NCBI RefSeq assembly: GCF_001889165.1
Contig: NZ_CP016020.1
Coordinates: forward strand, 248,001-312,000
Direction of reading: 5' to 3'
From: Bacillus weihaiensis
GTDB taxonomy: Bacteria; Bacillota; Bacilli; Bacillales; Bacillaceae
Length of the DNA: 64,000 nt
Of this stretch, positions 33,993 through 43,221 are shown one piece after another. Numbering within the stretch: position 1 is the first letter of the stretch; every line of letters starts with the position of its first letter. The notes beneath the pieces were generated by a model, which worked only from the letters and a program-made list of their open reading frames with translations, did not search any database and was not told the origin of the DNA. The position numbers were made by a program, and so were the translations under genes.

Positions 33993-35274
33993 ATGTTATT
34001 TAATTCCTTTGAATTTGTTTTTGCATTTTTACCAATTGTGTTTATGATTTATTTTCTATTAACAAATAATAGACTTGTAGTTTTATCTAAAATCTGGCTA
34101 GTCGTAAGCTCGTTATTTTTTTATGCTTGGTGGAATGTAGCCTACTTACCTTTAATCCTCATTTCACTCTTGTTTAACTATCTAGTAGGTTCAATATTAG
34201 GTCAGAAACTGACAAAAATGATTAGGAAATTCACCCTAATTATAGGGATAGTAGTAAATGTGGCACTGCTTGCTTATTTTAAATATACGGACTTTTTTAT
34301 TAATAATGTTAATGCATTGTTTTCTACCAATCTGCCACTTTTAAAGCTAGCGTTACCTCTTGCAATTAGTTTTTTTACATTTCAACAAATTGCTTATCTT
34401 GTTGATGCTTATAAAAAGGAAACCACGGACTATAATTTTTTGAATTATGCCCTTTTTGTTACCTTTTTTCCTCAGTTAATTGCTGGTCCAATTGTTCATC
34501 ATAGGGTGGATTACATCTCTATCCTATACCTTCCAGTTATATTATGATTTTAGTGGTTATACGGATATGGCAATAGGGGCAGCATTAGTATTTAATATTG
34601 TCCTACCTATAAACTTTAACTCTCCTTATAAAGCTTTAGATATACAAGACTTCTGGAGAAGATGGCATATCACACTAAGTCGTTTCTTAACCCAATATAT
34701 TTATATCCCTCTAGGTGGAAATAGAAGAGGGAAAGTGAGAACTTATTTGAATATTATGATTATCTTCTTAATAAGTGGTTTTTGGCATGGGGCAGGTTGG
34801 ACGTTTATCTTTTGGGGATTTCTACATGGATTCGCAACTGTTCTAAATCGTTATTGGAAGTCCTTTAATTATAAGCTAAATAAGGTAGTGGCTTGGTTGA
34901 TAACCTTTAACTTTGTAAATATTTCATGGGTGTTTTTTAGAGCTAATACGTGGGAGGAGGCACTAAATGTCTTAAAAGGGATGTTTGGTTTTAATGGAAT
35001 TGCACTTCCAACGTTCTTAAAAGGTAAGTTCGAAGAAATAATTCTTTATGATGTAATGTTTATCGATTTTTTCGCAGGGTCTCATATAGATTTAATTTAT
35101 TTATTACTATTCTTTCTAATTGTCTTATATTACACGTTTAAGACAAAAAATTCTTATGAATATATGACAAGTCTGGTGCCGAATAAAAGGTCTATGCTAT
35201 TTGTCTCCATTATTTTTATATATTCGATCTTAAATTTTCATAAGATTAGTGAATTCTTGTATTTTAATTTTTAA
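33993..35274 (+). pseudogene. MBOAT-family O-acyltransferase (AlgI/DltB-like), broken by an internal deletion
   Basis: Two frames together give an AlgI-like membrane O-acyltransferase: 33993-34547 (MLFNSFEFVFAFLPIVFMIY ... FFPQLIAGPIVHH) and, from about 34508, SLSYTFQLYYDFSGYTDMAIGA, DFWRRWHITLSRFL, YIYIPLGGNRRGK and the catalytic His in LISGFWHGAGWTFIFWG. Between GPIVHH and TSLSYTFQ about 60 residues present in family members are missing and the frame changes, so an internal deletion has inactivated it. Family members transfer acyl groups to exported polysaccharide or teichoic acid. Its SGNH partner follows 15 bases later. Confidence 0.85.
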
Positions 35275-35289
35275 AAGGAGCTTGGCATT

Positions 35290-36390
35290 TTGAATAAAAA
35301 ATGGGTATGGTCTACATTCTTTTGTACGAGTTCAATTATTACCGCCATTATGATTTTTAATTACGTCATTGATCCATTTCAGTTTTATAAGATACATCAA
35401 AATAACAGCTTATATTGGTCAGAACAGAGGTGGCAATTAGCTGGGTTAGCTAAAAATCATCATTACGATACAATCGTTTTAGGTACTTCAATGACAGAAA
35501 ATTTTATTCCAAGTGAAATAAATGATACATTTGCTCAATCTGAAACGATGAAATTATCTATATCAGGATCTACGAGTTATGAACAGAGAAAAATGGCCGA
35601 AGTTGCATTCCATCACAATAAGGTTGATAGAGTAATATGGGGAATTGACTTTACCTCTCTAAGCTATGATAAGGATTATGCAAAAGAACAATTTCCAACT
35701 TTTTTATATGATCAACACATATGGAATGACTACCAATATCTATTTAATTTAACAACAATAAAATATAGCCTGTATACCTTGCTATATAAAGAAGGAAAAC
35801 CTAATTTGGCAACAACCTTTTCTACCCTTTCCAGGCTAGAAGACAAGCCTAAGCAAGACGGTCTTAATTTTTTATATTATTGGGGAGATCACTACACATA
35901 TGGAGAAGAGATTGTATTGGAAGATTATCGAAATACTCTATGGAGTGATAAGGAAAAATATGATGAATTCATAGAGGACCTTTCATTTGAAAAGCTTAAA
36001 GAGAATATTGATCATAATATTATTCCTGTTATAAAAGAAAATCCTGATACTACTTTTTATCTATTTTATCCTCCATATTCTATTCTAATGAATAAACGCT
36101 TTTATGATATGGATCCAAGGATTATTGATAGTATAATAAAAAGTAGAGAATATATGTTTACTGAATTAATGAACGTTCCTCATGTTGAACTATATGATTA
36201 TTCACATGTATCTGAAATTGTTTTGAATTTAGATCATTATAAAGACATCAGCCATTATTCACCTGAAATAAATCAGTTCATTCTCAGGACTTTAGGAACA
36301 AAAGAATATTTGGTAACAAAAGAAAATCTAGTCCAAAATTCAAGATCATTTAAGAAGCAAATACAAGATTTCACCCTGGAGAACCCTTAA
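35290..36390 (+). CDS. SGNH-hydrolase-like partner of the MBOAT acyltransferase (AlgJ/DltD-like)
   Basis: 366 aa, start TTG at 35290 behind AAAGGAG. N-terminal membrane anchor (WSTFFCTSSIITAIMIFNYV), then an outside domain with IVLGTSMTENFIPSEI (Gly-x-Ser nucleophile block) and a C-terminal D-H-Y-x-x-x-H-Y-S (LDHYKDISHYSPEINQFIL) that supplies the Asp/His pair. Such proteins act with MBOAT proteins to O-acylate surface polymers. Its partner gene is deletion-broken, so the pathway is probably inactive although this gene is intact. Confidence 0.75.
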   Translation: MNKKWVWSTFFCTSSIITAIMIFNYVIDPFQFYKIHQNNSLYWSEQRWQLAGLAKNHHYDTIVLGTSMTENFIPSEINDTFAQSETMKLSISGSTSYEQRKMAEVAFHHNKVDRVIWGIDFTSLSYDKDYAKEQFPTFLYDQHIWNDYQYLFNLTTIKYSLYTLLYKEGKPNLATTFSTLSRLEDKPKQDGLNFLYYWGDHYTYGEEIVLEDYRNTLWSDKEKYDEFIEDLSFEKLKENIDHNIIPVIKENPDTTFYLFYPPYSILMNKRFYDMDPRIIDSIIKSREYMFTELMNVPHVELYDYSHVSEIVLNLDHYKDISHYSPEINQFILRTLGTKEYLVTKENLVQNSRSFKKQIQDFTLENP

Positions 36391-36398
36391 GCTTGTAT

Positions 36399-36440
36399 TT
36401 AAATAGCGAAGGAGGCTGTTATATCTTCTTTGCTATTTAT
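36399..36440 (+). terminator. Terminator behind the SGNH gene
   Basis: AAATAGCGAAG pairs with CTTTGCTATTT around a loop of about 17 bases; the T tract is poor. Confidence 0.55.
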
Positions 36441-36683
36441 GTTGCTCTTAATGAAATCTTTCATATTACATTACATGTATAAATTCGTGTTCAGATTAAT
36501 TTTTCTACCTTTTTTTACTAATCTATTCCTTCAGATCAACTTCTTCTTATTTACTCAAATAAATTAATGCAATTGCTAGTCCTAATTCACCAAAGTAAAA
36601 AACCTTGTAAAAAAAACTTACACAATAATAGCCACATCACCCTGGAAGACTTTACACTTTTGCTAACAAGTTAATTACCTTAA

Positions 36684-36693
36684 TGTCATGACA
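36684..36693. promoter_or_regulatory. Palindrome TGTCATGACA
   Basis: Perfect ten-base palindrome in the 540-base gene-less region before the ABC transporter; possible regulator site. Confidence 0.35.
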
Positions 36694-36811
36694 ATAGGGC
36701 ATTGTACGAACACACTAAAATATGGGCACATTTTGTTACATTCTATTACACACAGCTATGAACAAAAAAACCTAGTTAGAAACCATGACAAACGAATTCA
36801 CATTCTTTCTT

Positions 36812-36875
36812 TAATGTCCTACAATCATAATTAGAAAAAACAGAAAAATCAATAATTTTAAATGTAAGGACATTA
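36812..36875 (+). promoter_or_regulatory. Long-range inverted repeat in the ABC transporter leader
   Basis: TAATGTCCTACA (36812-36823) is complementary, with one bulged base, to TGTAAGGACATTA (36863-36875), 58 bases before the ATPase start. It could be a stem of a leader RNA or paired operators. Confidence 0.45.
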
Positions 36876-36932
36876 TGACAATTGTTTGGTTTGTGATAAC
36901 AAGCCTAAAACAAAGAGATGGGTGGCTAAAGA

Positions 36933-37754
36933 ATGAAGGAAATTAAGGAAATGTTTGTAAGACAGGAGACGAAGCATGCAATTGAATTAGTGGATATTAA
37001 GAAACAGTTTTATGATCGGAAAAATGACAGTATGGTGGAGGTTATTAAGAATATTTCTCTCCAAATTCGAGATAAGGAGTTTATCAGTATAGTAGGTCCA
37101 AGTGGTTGTGGAAAGAGTACGATGTTTAACATTATTGCGGGGTTACTTGAGCCTTCAGGTGGGATGGTAAAGGTACATGGGCATAACATTGTAAGCTCGA
37201 CTGGACATGTAGGGTATATGATGCAAAAAGATTTGTTATTTCCATGGAGAACGATTTTAGAGAATGTTGGACTTGGGCTAGAGATAAGAGGAATACCGAA
37301 AAAAGAACGAGATGAAATTGCAATGGACTATTTATCTAAGTATAACCTACAGGATTTTGCGCAAGCTTATCCAGCTACCCTTTCAGGTGGGATGAGACAA
37401 AGAGTGGCATTGATTCGAACACTTGCCTTCAATCCAGAAATCATTTTGTTAGACGAACCTTTTTCTGCGTTAGATTATCAAACCAGACTAGTACTAGAGG
37501 ATGAGATCCTTCAAATTCTTCAGGATTTTGGGAAAACAGTTGTGTTGATTACACATGATATTGGCGAGGCAATCGCGATGTCTGATCGGATTGCGGTAAT
37601 GTCTCAACGCCCAACATATGTAAAAAAAATCTGCGACGTTGGGCTTGCTAAGAAGCATGGATCTGTTATACAAGCTCGTAGTGACCAAAAGTATAATGAA
37701 CTTTTTGATGAGATTTGGAATGAACTAGATATTCAAATGGGGAGGAGTTCGTAA
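36933..37754 (+). CDS. ABC transporter ATPase, NitT/TauT type
   Basis: 273 aa. Walker A GPSGCGKST, Q-loop MMQKDLLFPWRTI, signature LSGGMRQR, Walker B IILLDEPFSALD and H-loop LITHD are all present. It powers import by the permease that follows without a gap (stop TAA directly before the next ATG). The family transports nitrate, sulfonates, bicarbonate and pyrimidine or thiamine precursors. First gene of an operon with permease, binding protein, amidase and TSUP protein. Confidence 0.93.
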   Translation: MKEIKEMFVRQETKHAIELVDIKKQFYDRKNDSMVEVIKNISLQIRDKEFISIVGPSGCGKSTMFNIIAGLLEPSGGMVKVHGHNIVSSTGHVGYMMQKDLLFPWRTILENVGLGLEIRGIPKKERDEIAMDYLSKYNLQDFAQAYPATLSGGMRQRVALIRTLAFNPEIILLDEPFSALDYQTRLVLEDEILQILQDFGKTVVLITHDIGEAIAMSDRIAVMSQRPTYVKKICDVGLAKKHGSVIQARSDQKYNELFDEIWNELDIQMGRSS

Positions 37755-38594
37755 ATGAGTGCGACACATGTAGAGAGTCAAACGGTTGGAAAAGTGGCTG
37801 CAAGAAAAGAAAAGAAGAAAATAAATGCGGCAGTAACCCAAAATCTCTCAAGGGTTTTACTAGTAGCGTTAGGCTTGATAGCTTGGCAACTCGGTGTTCA
37901 GTTAGAGTGGATTAACCCATTTCTGATGGGCTCACCACTTGGGATATTAGAAGAATATACAAGACTGATACAAAGTGGGGAGCTATTTACAGATACATTT
38001 GCGACAGTTTTTGCAACAATCATAGGATTTATAATTGGAAGTTTGCTAGGGTCTGTTATTGGACTGTTACTTTGGTATTCCAAGTTTCTTGCTAGAGTCC
38101 TAGATCCTTTTGTTGTTGCGTTAAACGGACTTCCGAAGATAGCGTTAGCACCTATGATTATTATTTGGTTTGGTTCAGGAATGTTCTCTAAAATTGCGTT
38201 AGCGATCATTGCTACATTAATTGTAGCCCTTTTATCGGCTTATCAAGGGACACATCAAATCGATTCAAATCTAGTGAATTTAATGAGGTCATTAGGGTCG
38301 ACTAAAAGCCAGATTTTCAGAAAGGTAGTCATACCTTCTACAATGCCTTGGATTATCTCTGCTTTTCGCTTAAATATTGGTTTTGCACTAGTTGCAGTAA
38401 TTGGTGGAGAGTTTATTTCATCCGATAAGGGATTGGGTCGCATGATCTTTGTGGCTGGGAACCTATTTAATCTGAATATTGTATGGGTCGGTGTGATTAC
38501 TTTAATGATTGTAGCTATTACATTATATTTTATCGTCTCCAAGCTAGAGCTACGCTTATTGCCATGGGATGATAAAAATAAAGCAAACGATTAA
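37755..38594 (+). CDS. ABC transporter permease, NitT/TauT type
   Basis: 279 aa with six hydrophobic segments and the EAA-like cytoplasmic loop (NLMRSLGSTKSQIFRKVVIP), typical of SsuC/TauC/ThiX permeases. GGAGGAG overlaps the end of the ATPase gene, so translation is linked. Forms the membrane channel of the importer. Confidence 0.92.
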   Translation: MSATHVESQTVGKVAARKEKKKINAAVTQNLSRVLLVALGLIAWQLGVQLEWINPFLMGSPLGILEEYTRLIQSGELFTDTFATVFATIIGFIIGSLLGSVIGLLLWYSKFLARVLDPFVVALNGLPKIALAPMIIIWFGSGMFSKIALAIIATLIVALLSAYQGTHQIDSNLVNLMRSLGSTKSQIFRKVVIPSTMPWIISAFRLNIGFALVAVIGGEFISSDKGLGRMIFVAGNLFNLNIVWVGVITLMIVAITLYFIVSKLELRLLPWDDKNKAND

Positions 38595-38614
38595 AAATTG
38601 AGGGGGAAATTTGC

Positions 38615-39631
38615 TTGAAAAAAATATCGTTAGTTATCACTTCATTGTTTCTATTGCTTTTGGCCGGTTGTTCTGGAGGAGAAGGTGCGTCCTCTAGCTC
38701 AACAGAATCTCAATCTAGTGGCGAAGCATCTACAGAAATGGATACGGTGCTAGTAACAGAAGCCTTCCATAGCTTGTTGTACTTACCACTTTATGTTGGA
38801 AATAAAGAAGGGATTTTTAAGGATAATAATATTAATCTCTCAACTATTCGTTCAGCAGGTACAGGTCCGACTGCTTTAGCCTCAGTTTTATCTGGTGAAG
38901 CTCAGTTTTCTGTTCACGGACCAGAGCATGTAGGTTTTGCACAAGAAAAAGGGGGGGCAGCAAAGGCCATTAGTGCTGTAGCAAATAGTGCTCCAGTTTG
39001 GGTTTTAGCAAATGAAGATGTAGAATTTGACTCACCTGCGGATTTAAAAGGGAAGAAAATTGTTGTACACCAAGCACCAGGAACGTCTAATACACTATTA
39101 AAACGATTGTTAATTGATGCAGGTTTAGATTATGAAAAAGATGTATCTGTGATGGAGGTTCAAAGTGGTTCTGAATTAGGACCAGTTCTTGCTGGAGAAG
39201 CAGATATTGTCGTCGTTTATGAACCGCAAGTAGATCAGGGAGTTGCACAAGGGCTTAAAATTGTTTACGACTTTACAGAGGATTATCCAGAGTACGCATT
39301 CTCAACGTTTAATGCCTCAGAAAAATTAATTAGTGAGAACCCAGATCTTGTGAAACGCTTTGTTTTATCAATGGATCAATCCTTGAAACTTATGCATGAA
39401 AGTCCAGATATTGCCGTTGCTGTTGCACTCGAAGAATTTCCTGAGTTAGAAGAGGAGGTTGTAACAAAAGCAGTAAATCGGATGATTGAAAGTAACGTCT
39501 ATCCACCGGATGTCACGATTACGAATGAAGCATTTGACACAGCCATTGATATGCAAAAGTTTGTTGGGAATATCAAAACGGATATGAAATTTGAAGATAT
39601 TGTAGATCCAAGCTTTCAGCCAAATGAGTAA
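38615..39631 (+). CDS. ABC transporter substrate-binding lipoprotein, NMT1/SsuA-like
   Basis: 338 aa, start TTG at 38615 behind GAGGGGG. Lipoprotein signal with lipobox LLLAGC at residues 15-20, then a Ser/Glu linker and a SsuA/THI5-like binding fold (LPLYVGNKEGIFKDNNINLS, AGTGPTALASVLSGEAQFSV, DLKGKKIVVHQAPGTSN, YEPQVDQGVAQGLKIV). Captures the substrate outside the membrane. The family binds small sulfonates, pyrimidines or other N compounds; the neighbouring amidase and codBA suggest an amide or pyrimidine-like ligand. Confidence 0.9.
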   Translation: MKKISLVITSLFLLLLAGCSGGEGASSSSTESQSSGEASTEMDTVLVTEAFHSLLYLPLYVGNKEGIFKDNNINLSTIRSAGTGPTALASVLSGEAQFSVHGPEHVGFAQEKGGAAKAISAVANSAPVWVLANEDVEFDSPADLKGKKIVVHQAPGTSNTLLKRLLIDAGLDYEKDVSVMEVQSGSELGPVLAGEADIVVVYEPQVDQGVAQGLKIVYDFTEDYPEYAFSTFNASEKLISENPDLVKRFVLSMDQSLKLMHESPDIAVAVALEEFPELEEEVVTKAVNRMIESNVYPPDVTITNEAFDTAIDMQKFVGNIKTDMKFEDIVDPSFQPNE

Positions 39632-39764
39632 TCCTATAGTAAGTGGACAATTGAACTGAATACAGGAGGTCTCAGTTTAATCGGTTACTACCTTCTTAAA
39701 AATGCTACAACCTTGTCCAATGGATGATAGTAAGTCAAATATATGGCAAAAAGGGGAAACCAGC

Positions 39765-41129
39765 ATGCTTAAAACAAATATTGGCGATTTAACAATTAAA
39801 ACAGCGCGAGAATTATTAGAAAAGAGAGACATATCACCAACTGAACTTGTTTCATTGTTTTTAAAAAGAATTGAAGAAATTAACCCAGAAGTGCAAGCTT
39901 GGGTTACTGTAGAAAAGGAAACAGCATTCCAAAGAGCAAGGGAACTAGAGGAGTCTATGAAGGATAGAGAATCATTACCACCTCTTTTTGGTATTCCTTA
40001 TGGGGCAAAGGATATTATTTGTACAAAAGGGGTTCCAACAGAAGCTGGTTCGAATGTGTTGAAGGGATTCATTCCAGGTGAGGATGCGACGATCATTAAA
40101 AAACTCCATCAATCAGGGGCGATTATGCTAGGTAAAACAACGACAACGGAGTTTGCCAATTGGGGTGGGACACCGAACACGAGAAATGCTTGGAATCTAA
40201 ACCATACGCCTGGTGGTTCGAGTTCGGGATCTGCAGCAGGCCTTGCATCAGGGATGTCTCTAATGACACTTGGAACCCAAACAGCTGGCTCTCTTTCAAG
40301 ACCCGCAGCATACAACGGATTAACTGTTTTAAAGGCAACATATGGTAGGATTAGTAAAAAAGGTGTCTTTCCAGCAAGTACGAGTCTTGATCATGTGGGA
40401 GCCTTTACAAAAACGGTAGAAGATACGGTCCTTGTCTATAATCAACTTTCAGGACCTGATGAAGAGGATGAAGCTACGTGGAAAATGCCAAAACAGGAGC
40501 TACGTATTCAAGAGAATCGGGAGTTAAAGATTGGAATAGTGGAGGATCCATACTTTGAAGCAGATGAACAAGTAACGCTTGCCTATGAAGAGGCCGTGAA
40601 GGAATTACAAAATATCGGCTTTCGAGTGAAAAAAGTAAAAATGCCAAAAAGCTTTTTAGCAGCGAATGCTGCGCAAGCAGTAGTAATGCAGGCGGAAACA
40701 GCCCATTATCATGCTAGCAACTATCATAGTAACAAAGAACTCTTTGGCAAGTATTTGCAGGATTTTATCAGAGAAGGACTAAAGATTACAGCGGATAATT
40801 ACTTGGATGCCCAGACGATGCGGACTATATTCAGAAAAGAATTGCAGGAGGAGTTATTTTCTGATATTGATGTGCTTGTTACACCAGCAACACCTACTCC
40901 AGCACCAGAAGGAATCGCGCAGACAGGTTCCCCAGCTTTTAACTTACCTTTTACAAATGCAGGGATTCCAACCCTTGTGCTACCAACTGGGTTTGTGAAG
41001 ATGACCAATTTACCGGTGGCATTTCAATTAGCTTCAGCACCTTTAAAGGAGCAACATGTAATAGATGTAGGATATATGTTCCAAAGAGTGACGGATTGGC
41101 ATTTACAAACTCCAGCGTTGAGTGTTTGA
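39765..41129 (+). CDS. Amidase signature family amidohydrolase
   Basis: 454 aa from the ATG at 39765 (AAAGGGG upstream; an earlier frame start at 39702 has no site). The Ser-Ser-Lys triad is visible: Lys in PYGAKDI, cis-Ser in GGSSSGSAAG and nucleophile Ser in TQTAGSLSRPA. Hydrolyses a carboxamide to acid plus ammonia in the cytosol. Family members include GatA-like, allophanate hydrolase and aryl/alkyl amidases; no GatB/C partners and no allophanate C-terminal domain are present, so a catabolic amidase is most likely. It sits in the transporter operon and presumably acts on the imported substrate. Confidence 0.9.
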   Translation: MLKTNIGDLTIKTARELLEKRDISPTELVSLFLKRIEEINPEVQAWVTVEKETAFQRARELEESMKDRESLPPLFGIPYGAKDIICTKGVPTEAGSNVLKGFIPGEDATIIKKLHQSGAIMLGKTTTTEFANWGGTPNTRNAWNLNHTPGGSSSGSAAGLASGMSLMTLGTQTAGSLSRPAAYNGLTVLKATYGRISKKGVFPASTSLDHVGAFTKTVEDTVLVYNQLSGPDEEDEATWKMPKQELRIQENRELKIGIVEDPYFEADEQVTLAYEEAVKELQNIGFRVKKVKMPKSFLAANAAQAVVMQAETAHYHASNYHSNKELFGKYLQDFIREGLKITADNYLDAQTMRTIFRKELQEELFSDIDVLVTPATPTPAPEGIAQTGSPAFNLPFTNAGIPTLVLPTGFVKMTNLPVAFQLASAPLKEQHVIDVGYMFQRVTDWHLQTPALSV

Positions 41130-41131
41130 GG

Positions 41132-41872
41132 ATGATTATTTTAACCATGCTGGTTCTGGGCACAATTTTGGGGTTCGTAGGTGCAGGAGGATCTGGATTT
41201 ATCATCGCTGTTTTGGTTACATTTTTTCATATACCGGTCCATTTCGCGCTAGGAACAGCAGTTACCGTGATGTTTTTAAGTGTTCTGTCAGGGAGCTGGG
41301 GACATTTTCAAGCAGGCAATTTATATGTAAAGCAAGGACTCTATATCGGGATGTTTGGAGCCATTGGTGGTTATATTGGCTCTCAAATCACTCGACTGAT
41401 TGAACCTGAAGTACTTCTGATTTTTACGGTATCTTCACTGTTTCTCTCAGGTATTTTACTTTGGATAAAAACCAAAATAACGATAGAGCATGAGACAGAT
41501 ATACAAAAAGCACATAAAAAATCGAAGCTTGTCGTGATTGGGCTTGGAAATGGGTTTGTTTCTGGAGCGCTAGGTATTGGGGCAGCTTCCTTCATCCAAA
41601 TTTCTCTGTTGAAGTGGGTGGGGCTACCATTAAGAATGGCCGCAGGAACGACAATGCTTGTCATTCTACCGATTGCATTGGGTGCATCTTTCGGATATAT
41701 TCAAGCGGGGTATTTTGATCCAATTCTCTTTATACAGGTTGCTTTAGGCACAGTGATTGGTTCCTATTTTGGATCAAAATTAACGAAGAAAGCCCCACAA
41801 ATTATTTTACGGGTCGGTATGGTGGCGACTCCGGTTGTGAGTGCAGTTATTATGATCTTAAATTTTCTTTGA
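41132..41872 (+). CDS. TSUP (TauE/SafE) family membrane transporter
   Basis: 246 aa, about eight hydrophobic helices in two similar halves; the family signature G-x-(V/I)GAGGSGF near the N-terminus (ILGFVGAGGSGFIIAVLVTF) recurs as VSGALGIGAASFIQ. TauE/SafE proteins export or import sulfite, sulfoacetate or organic anions. The start at 41132 lies three bases after the amidase stop; an earlier one at 41096 would overlap the amidase. It may remove the acid product of the amidase or import a related anion. Confidence 0.85.
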   Translation: MIILTMLVLGTILGFVGAGGSGFIIAVLVTFFHIPVHFALGTAVTVMFLSVLSGSWGHFQAGNLYVKQGLYIGMFGAIGGYIGSQITRLIEPEVLLIFTVSSLFLSGILLWIKTKITIEHETDIQKAHKKSKLVVIGLGNGFVSGALGIGAASFIQISLLKWVGLPLRMAAGTTMLVILPIALGASFGYIQAGYFDPILFIQVALGTVIGSYFGSKLTKKAPQIILRVGMVATPVVSAVIMILNFL

Positions 41873-41975
41873 TGGATATGATTAGAGAACTGTTTAGTGC
41901 ATGTATATGGAAGGCCAATCTCTCACTATTGAGGTGGGCTTTCTGGTACGAATATTATTTTTGGAGGTAAAAAGT

Positions 41976-42758
41976 ATGCGATTACATACTAATTCGCACA
42001 TACCATTGTATGTTCAAATAAAGCAGGAGCTATTACGAAAGATAGAGGGGGGACAGTATATCGTAGGAATGCAGTTGCCCTCGGAGCATGAGTTGATGGA
42101 GTATTATGGTGTGAGTAGACCGACTGTAAGGCAAGCAATTGTAGAATTAGTGCAAGAAGGCGTATTAGTTAGAGGTAGAGGGAGAGGAACATTTGTCTCA
42201 CAGCCACTCATTACAAGTAATGCACAAGTGTTCACCACGTTTGCCGATATTATGAAGGCAAAAGGAGTAGAACAAGGAGCGAGAGTAATTGAAAAGAACC
42301 AAAGCCTTACTTCTGAACAACTTTCACGTGAACTTGAGATTTCTTTAGGAGAAGAAATTTATGAGATTGTAAGGCTACGACTAGGAAATAAGGAACCACT
42401 TGTTATTCGAACAACACAGGTTTCTAGTAAGCTATGTCCTGGATTATTAGAAGAAGATGTAGAGAACAAGACACTCTATTCTATTTTTCAAGAGAAATAT
42501 GGTCTTGTTCCAGCAGGTGCAACGCAAACCTTTCAAGCGGTCAAAGCAACAGCATTTGAAGCAAATCTACTGAAAATTGAAATTGGAGAGCCTCTTATGC
42601 TATGGGAAGGTGTCGTCTACACTCAAAATAGAATCCCAATTGAAAAAGCTAAAGCCCTCTACCGAGGAGACCGATTCTCCTTCAACATCAATCAAGGCAG
42701 AGACTTTGAAACCCACGCAGGTGTGGAGAAAATGGGTGTCGGTATATTGGATTTTTGA
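41976..42758 (+). CDS. GntR/HutC-family regulator with UTRA domain
   Basis: 260 aa from the ATG at 41976, behind TTTGGAGG. N-terminal GntR winged helix (PLYVQIKQELLRKIEGGQYI, QLPSEHELMEYYGVSRPTVR, GRGRGTFVSQPL) and C-terminal UTRA ligand-binding domain (ELEISLGEEIYEIVRLRLGN, then PLMLWEGVVYTQNRIPIE). Likely represses the transporter/amidase operon or codBA until the substrate binds. It lies between the two sets on the same strand. Confidence 0.9.
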   Translation: MRLHTNSHIPLYVQIKQELLRKIEGGQYIVGMQLPSEHELMEYYGVSRPTVRQAIVELVQEGVLVRGRGRGTFVSQPLITSNAQVFTTFADIMKAKGVEQGARVIEKNQSLTSEQLSRELEISLGEEIYEIVRLRLGNKEPLVIRTTQVSSKLCPGLLEEDVENKTLYSIFQEKYGLVPAGATQTFQAVKATAFEANLLKIEIGEPLMLWEGVVYTQNRIPIEKAKALYRGDRFSFNINQGRDFETHAGVEKMGVGILDF

Positions 42759-42772
42759 GTGGTGCCGAGTAT

Positions 42773-42857
42773 GGTGCCTCTCACGCCCTCGGACATTCTT
42801 GTTTCTCAATATTGTTTCAGATGAACTTTGAGGAATAAAAGTGCCAGGCACCTTCAT
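42773..42857. repeat. REP-2 element and inverted REP-2 core
   Basis: 42773-42808 GGTGCCTCTCACGCCCTCGG, TTCTTGTTTCTC; and GTGCCAGGCACC at 42841-42852, a near-perfect palindrome of the core. Confidence 0.6.
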
Positions 42858-42977
42858 GACACACTTTTTATTCCATTCTCCGATGCTTTTTAATGTCTAA
42901 AAAAACCATGTAAGAATTTCTTACAAAACAGAACACGTACTCCTCAACTTCATGTAATATCATGTTTAACAAAAGAG

Positions 42978-43075
42978 AAAGCCTTTCTAGGGGTTCCGTT
43001 TTACCTCGGTAAAAGTCTGGTCCTGAGAAAGAACATTATCTATAGATAATGTGCACTCGGGAGGAAAAGTCCAGT
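42978..43075 (+). promoter_or_regulatory. ykkC-family riboswitch (guanidine-I class or nucleotide-sensing variant) upstream of codBA
   Basis: CTAGGGGTTCCG followed by CTGGTCCTGAGAAAGAAC corresponds to the conserved ykkC core (CUAGGGUUCCG ... CUGGUCCGAGAGAAAC). Helices: TTTTACC/GGTAAAA (42999-43014), TCCTGAG/CTCGGGA (43021-43027 with 43056-43062), ACATTATC/GATAATGT (43033-43052). The 3' part GGGAGGAAAAGTCCAG corresponds to the GGGAUAAAAGCCCGG block. A terminator follows at once. The core deviates from the guanidine consensus (extra U in UCCUGAG), so the ligand is open: guanidine, PRPP, ppGpp or nucleotides are known for the family. No TPP, purine or SAM motif fits. Confidence 0.65.
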
Positions 43076-43108
43076 GAAGAATAGATCCTATTCTTCCTGG
43101 GCTTTTTT
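43069..43108 (+). terminator. Expression-platform terminator of the codBA leader
   Basis: GTCCAGTGAAGAATA (43069-43083) pairs with TATTCTTCCTGGGC (43089-43102), followed by TTTTTT. It shares GTCCAG with the riboswitch 3' end, so ligand binding can decide termination. Confidence 0.85.
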
Positions 43109-43221
43109 ATATTTCAGAAGCGGAAAATAGGTCATTCTTTACTTGGCTTCTAGGCTAAATAAGGGGAACCTACACCTTATTTTGAAAGGCTTTTTTAAAA
43201 AATGGAAGAGGAGAGATGAAG

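Noticed and set aside
42978-43075. TPP (THI-box) riboswitch
   Set aside because: CTGAGA is present, but the conserved ACCTGATCTGGATAAT block and the rest of the THI box are absent; the ykkC core fits better.
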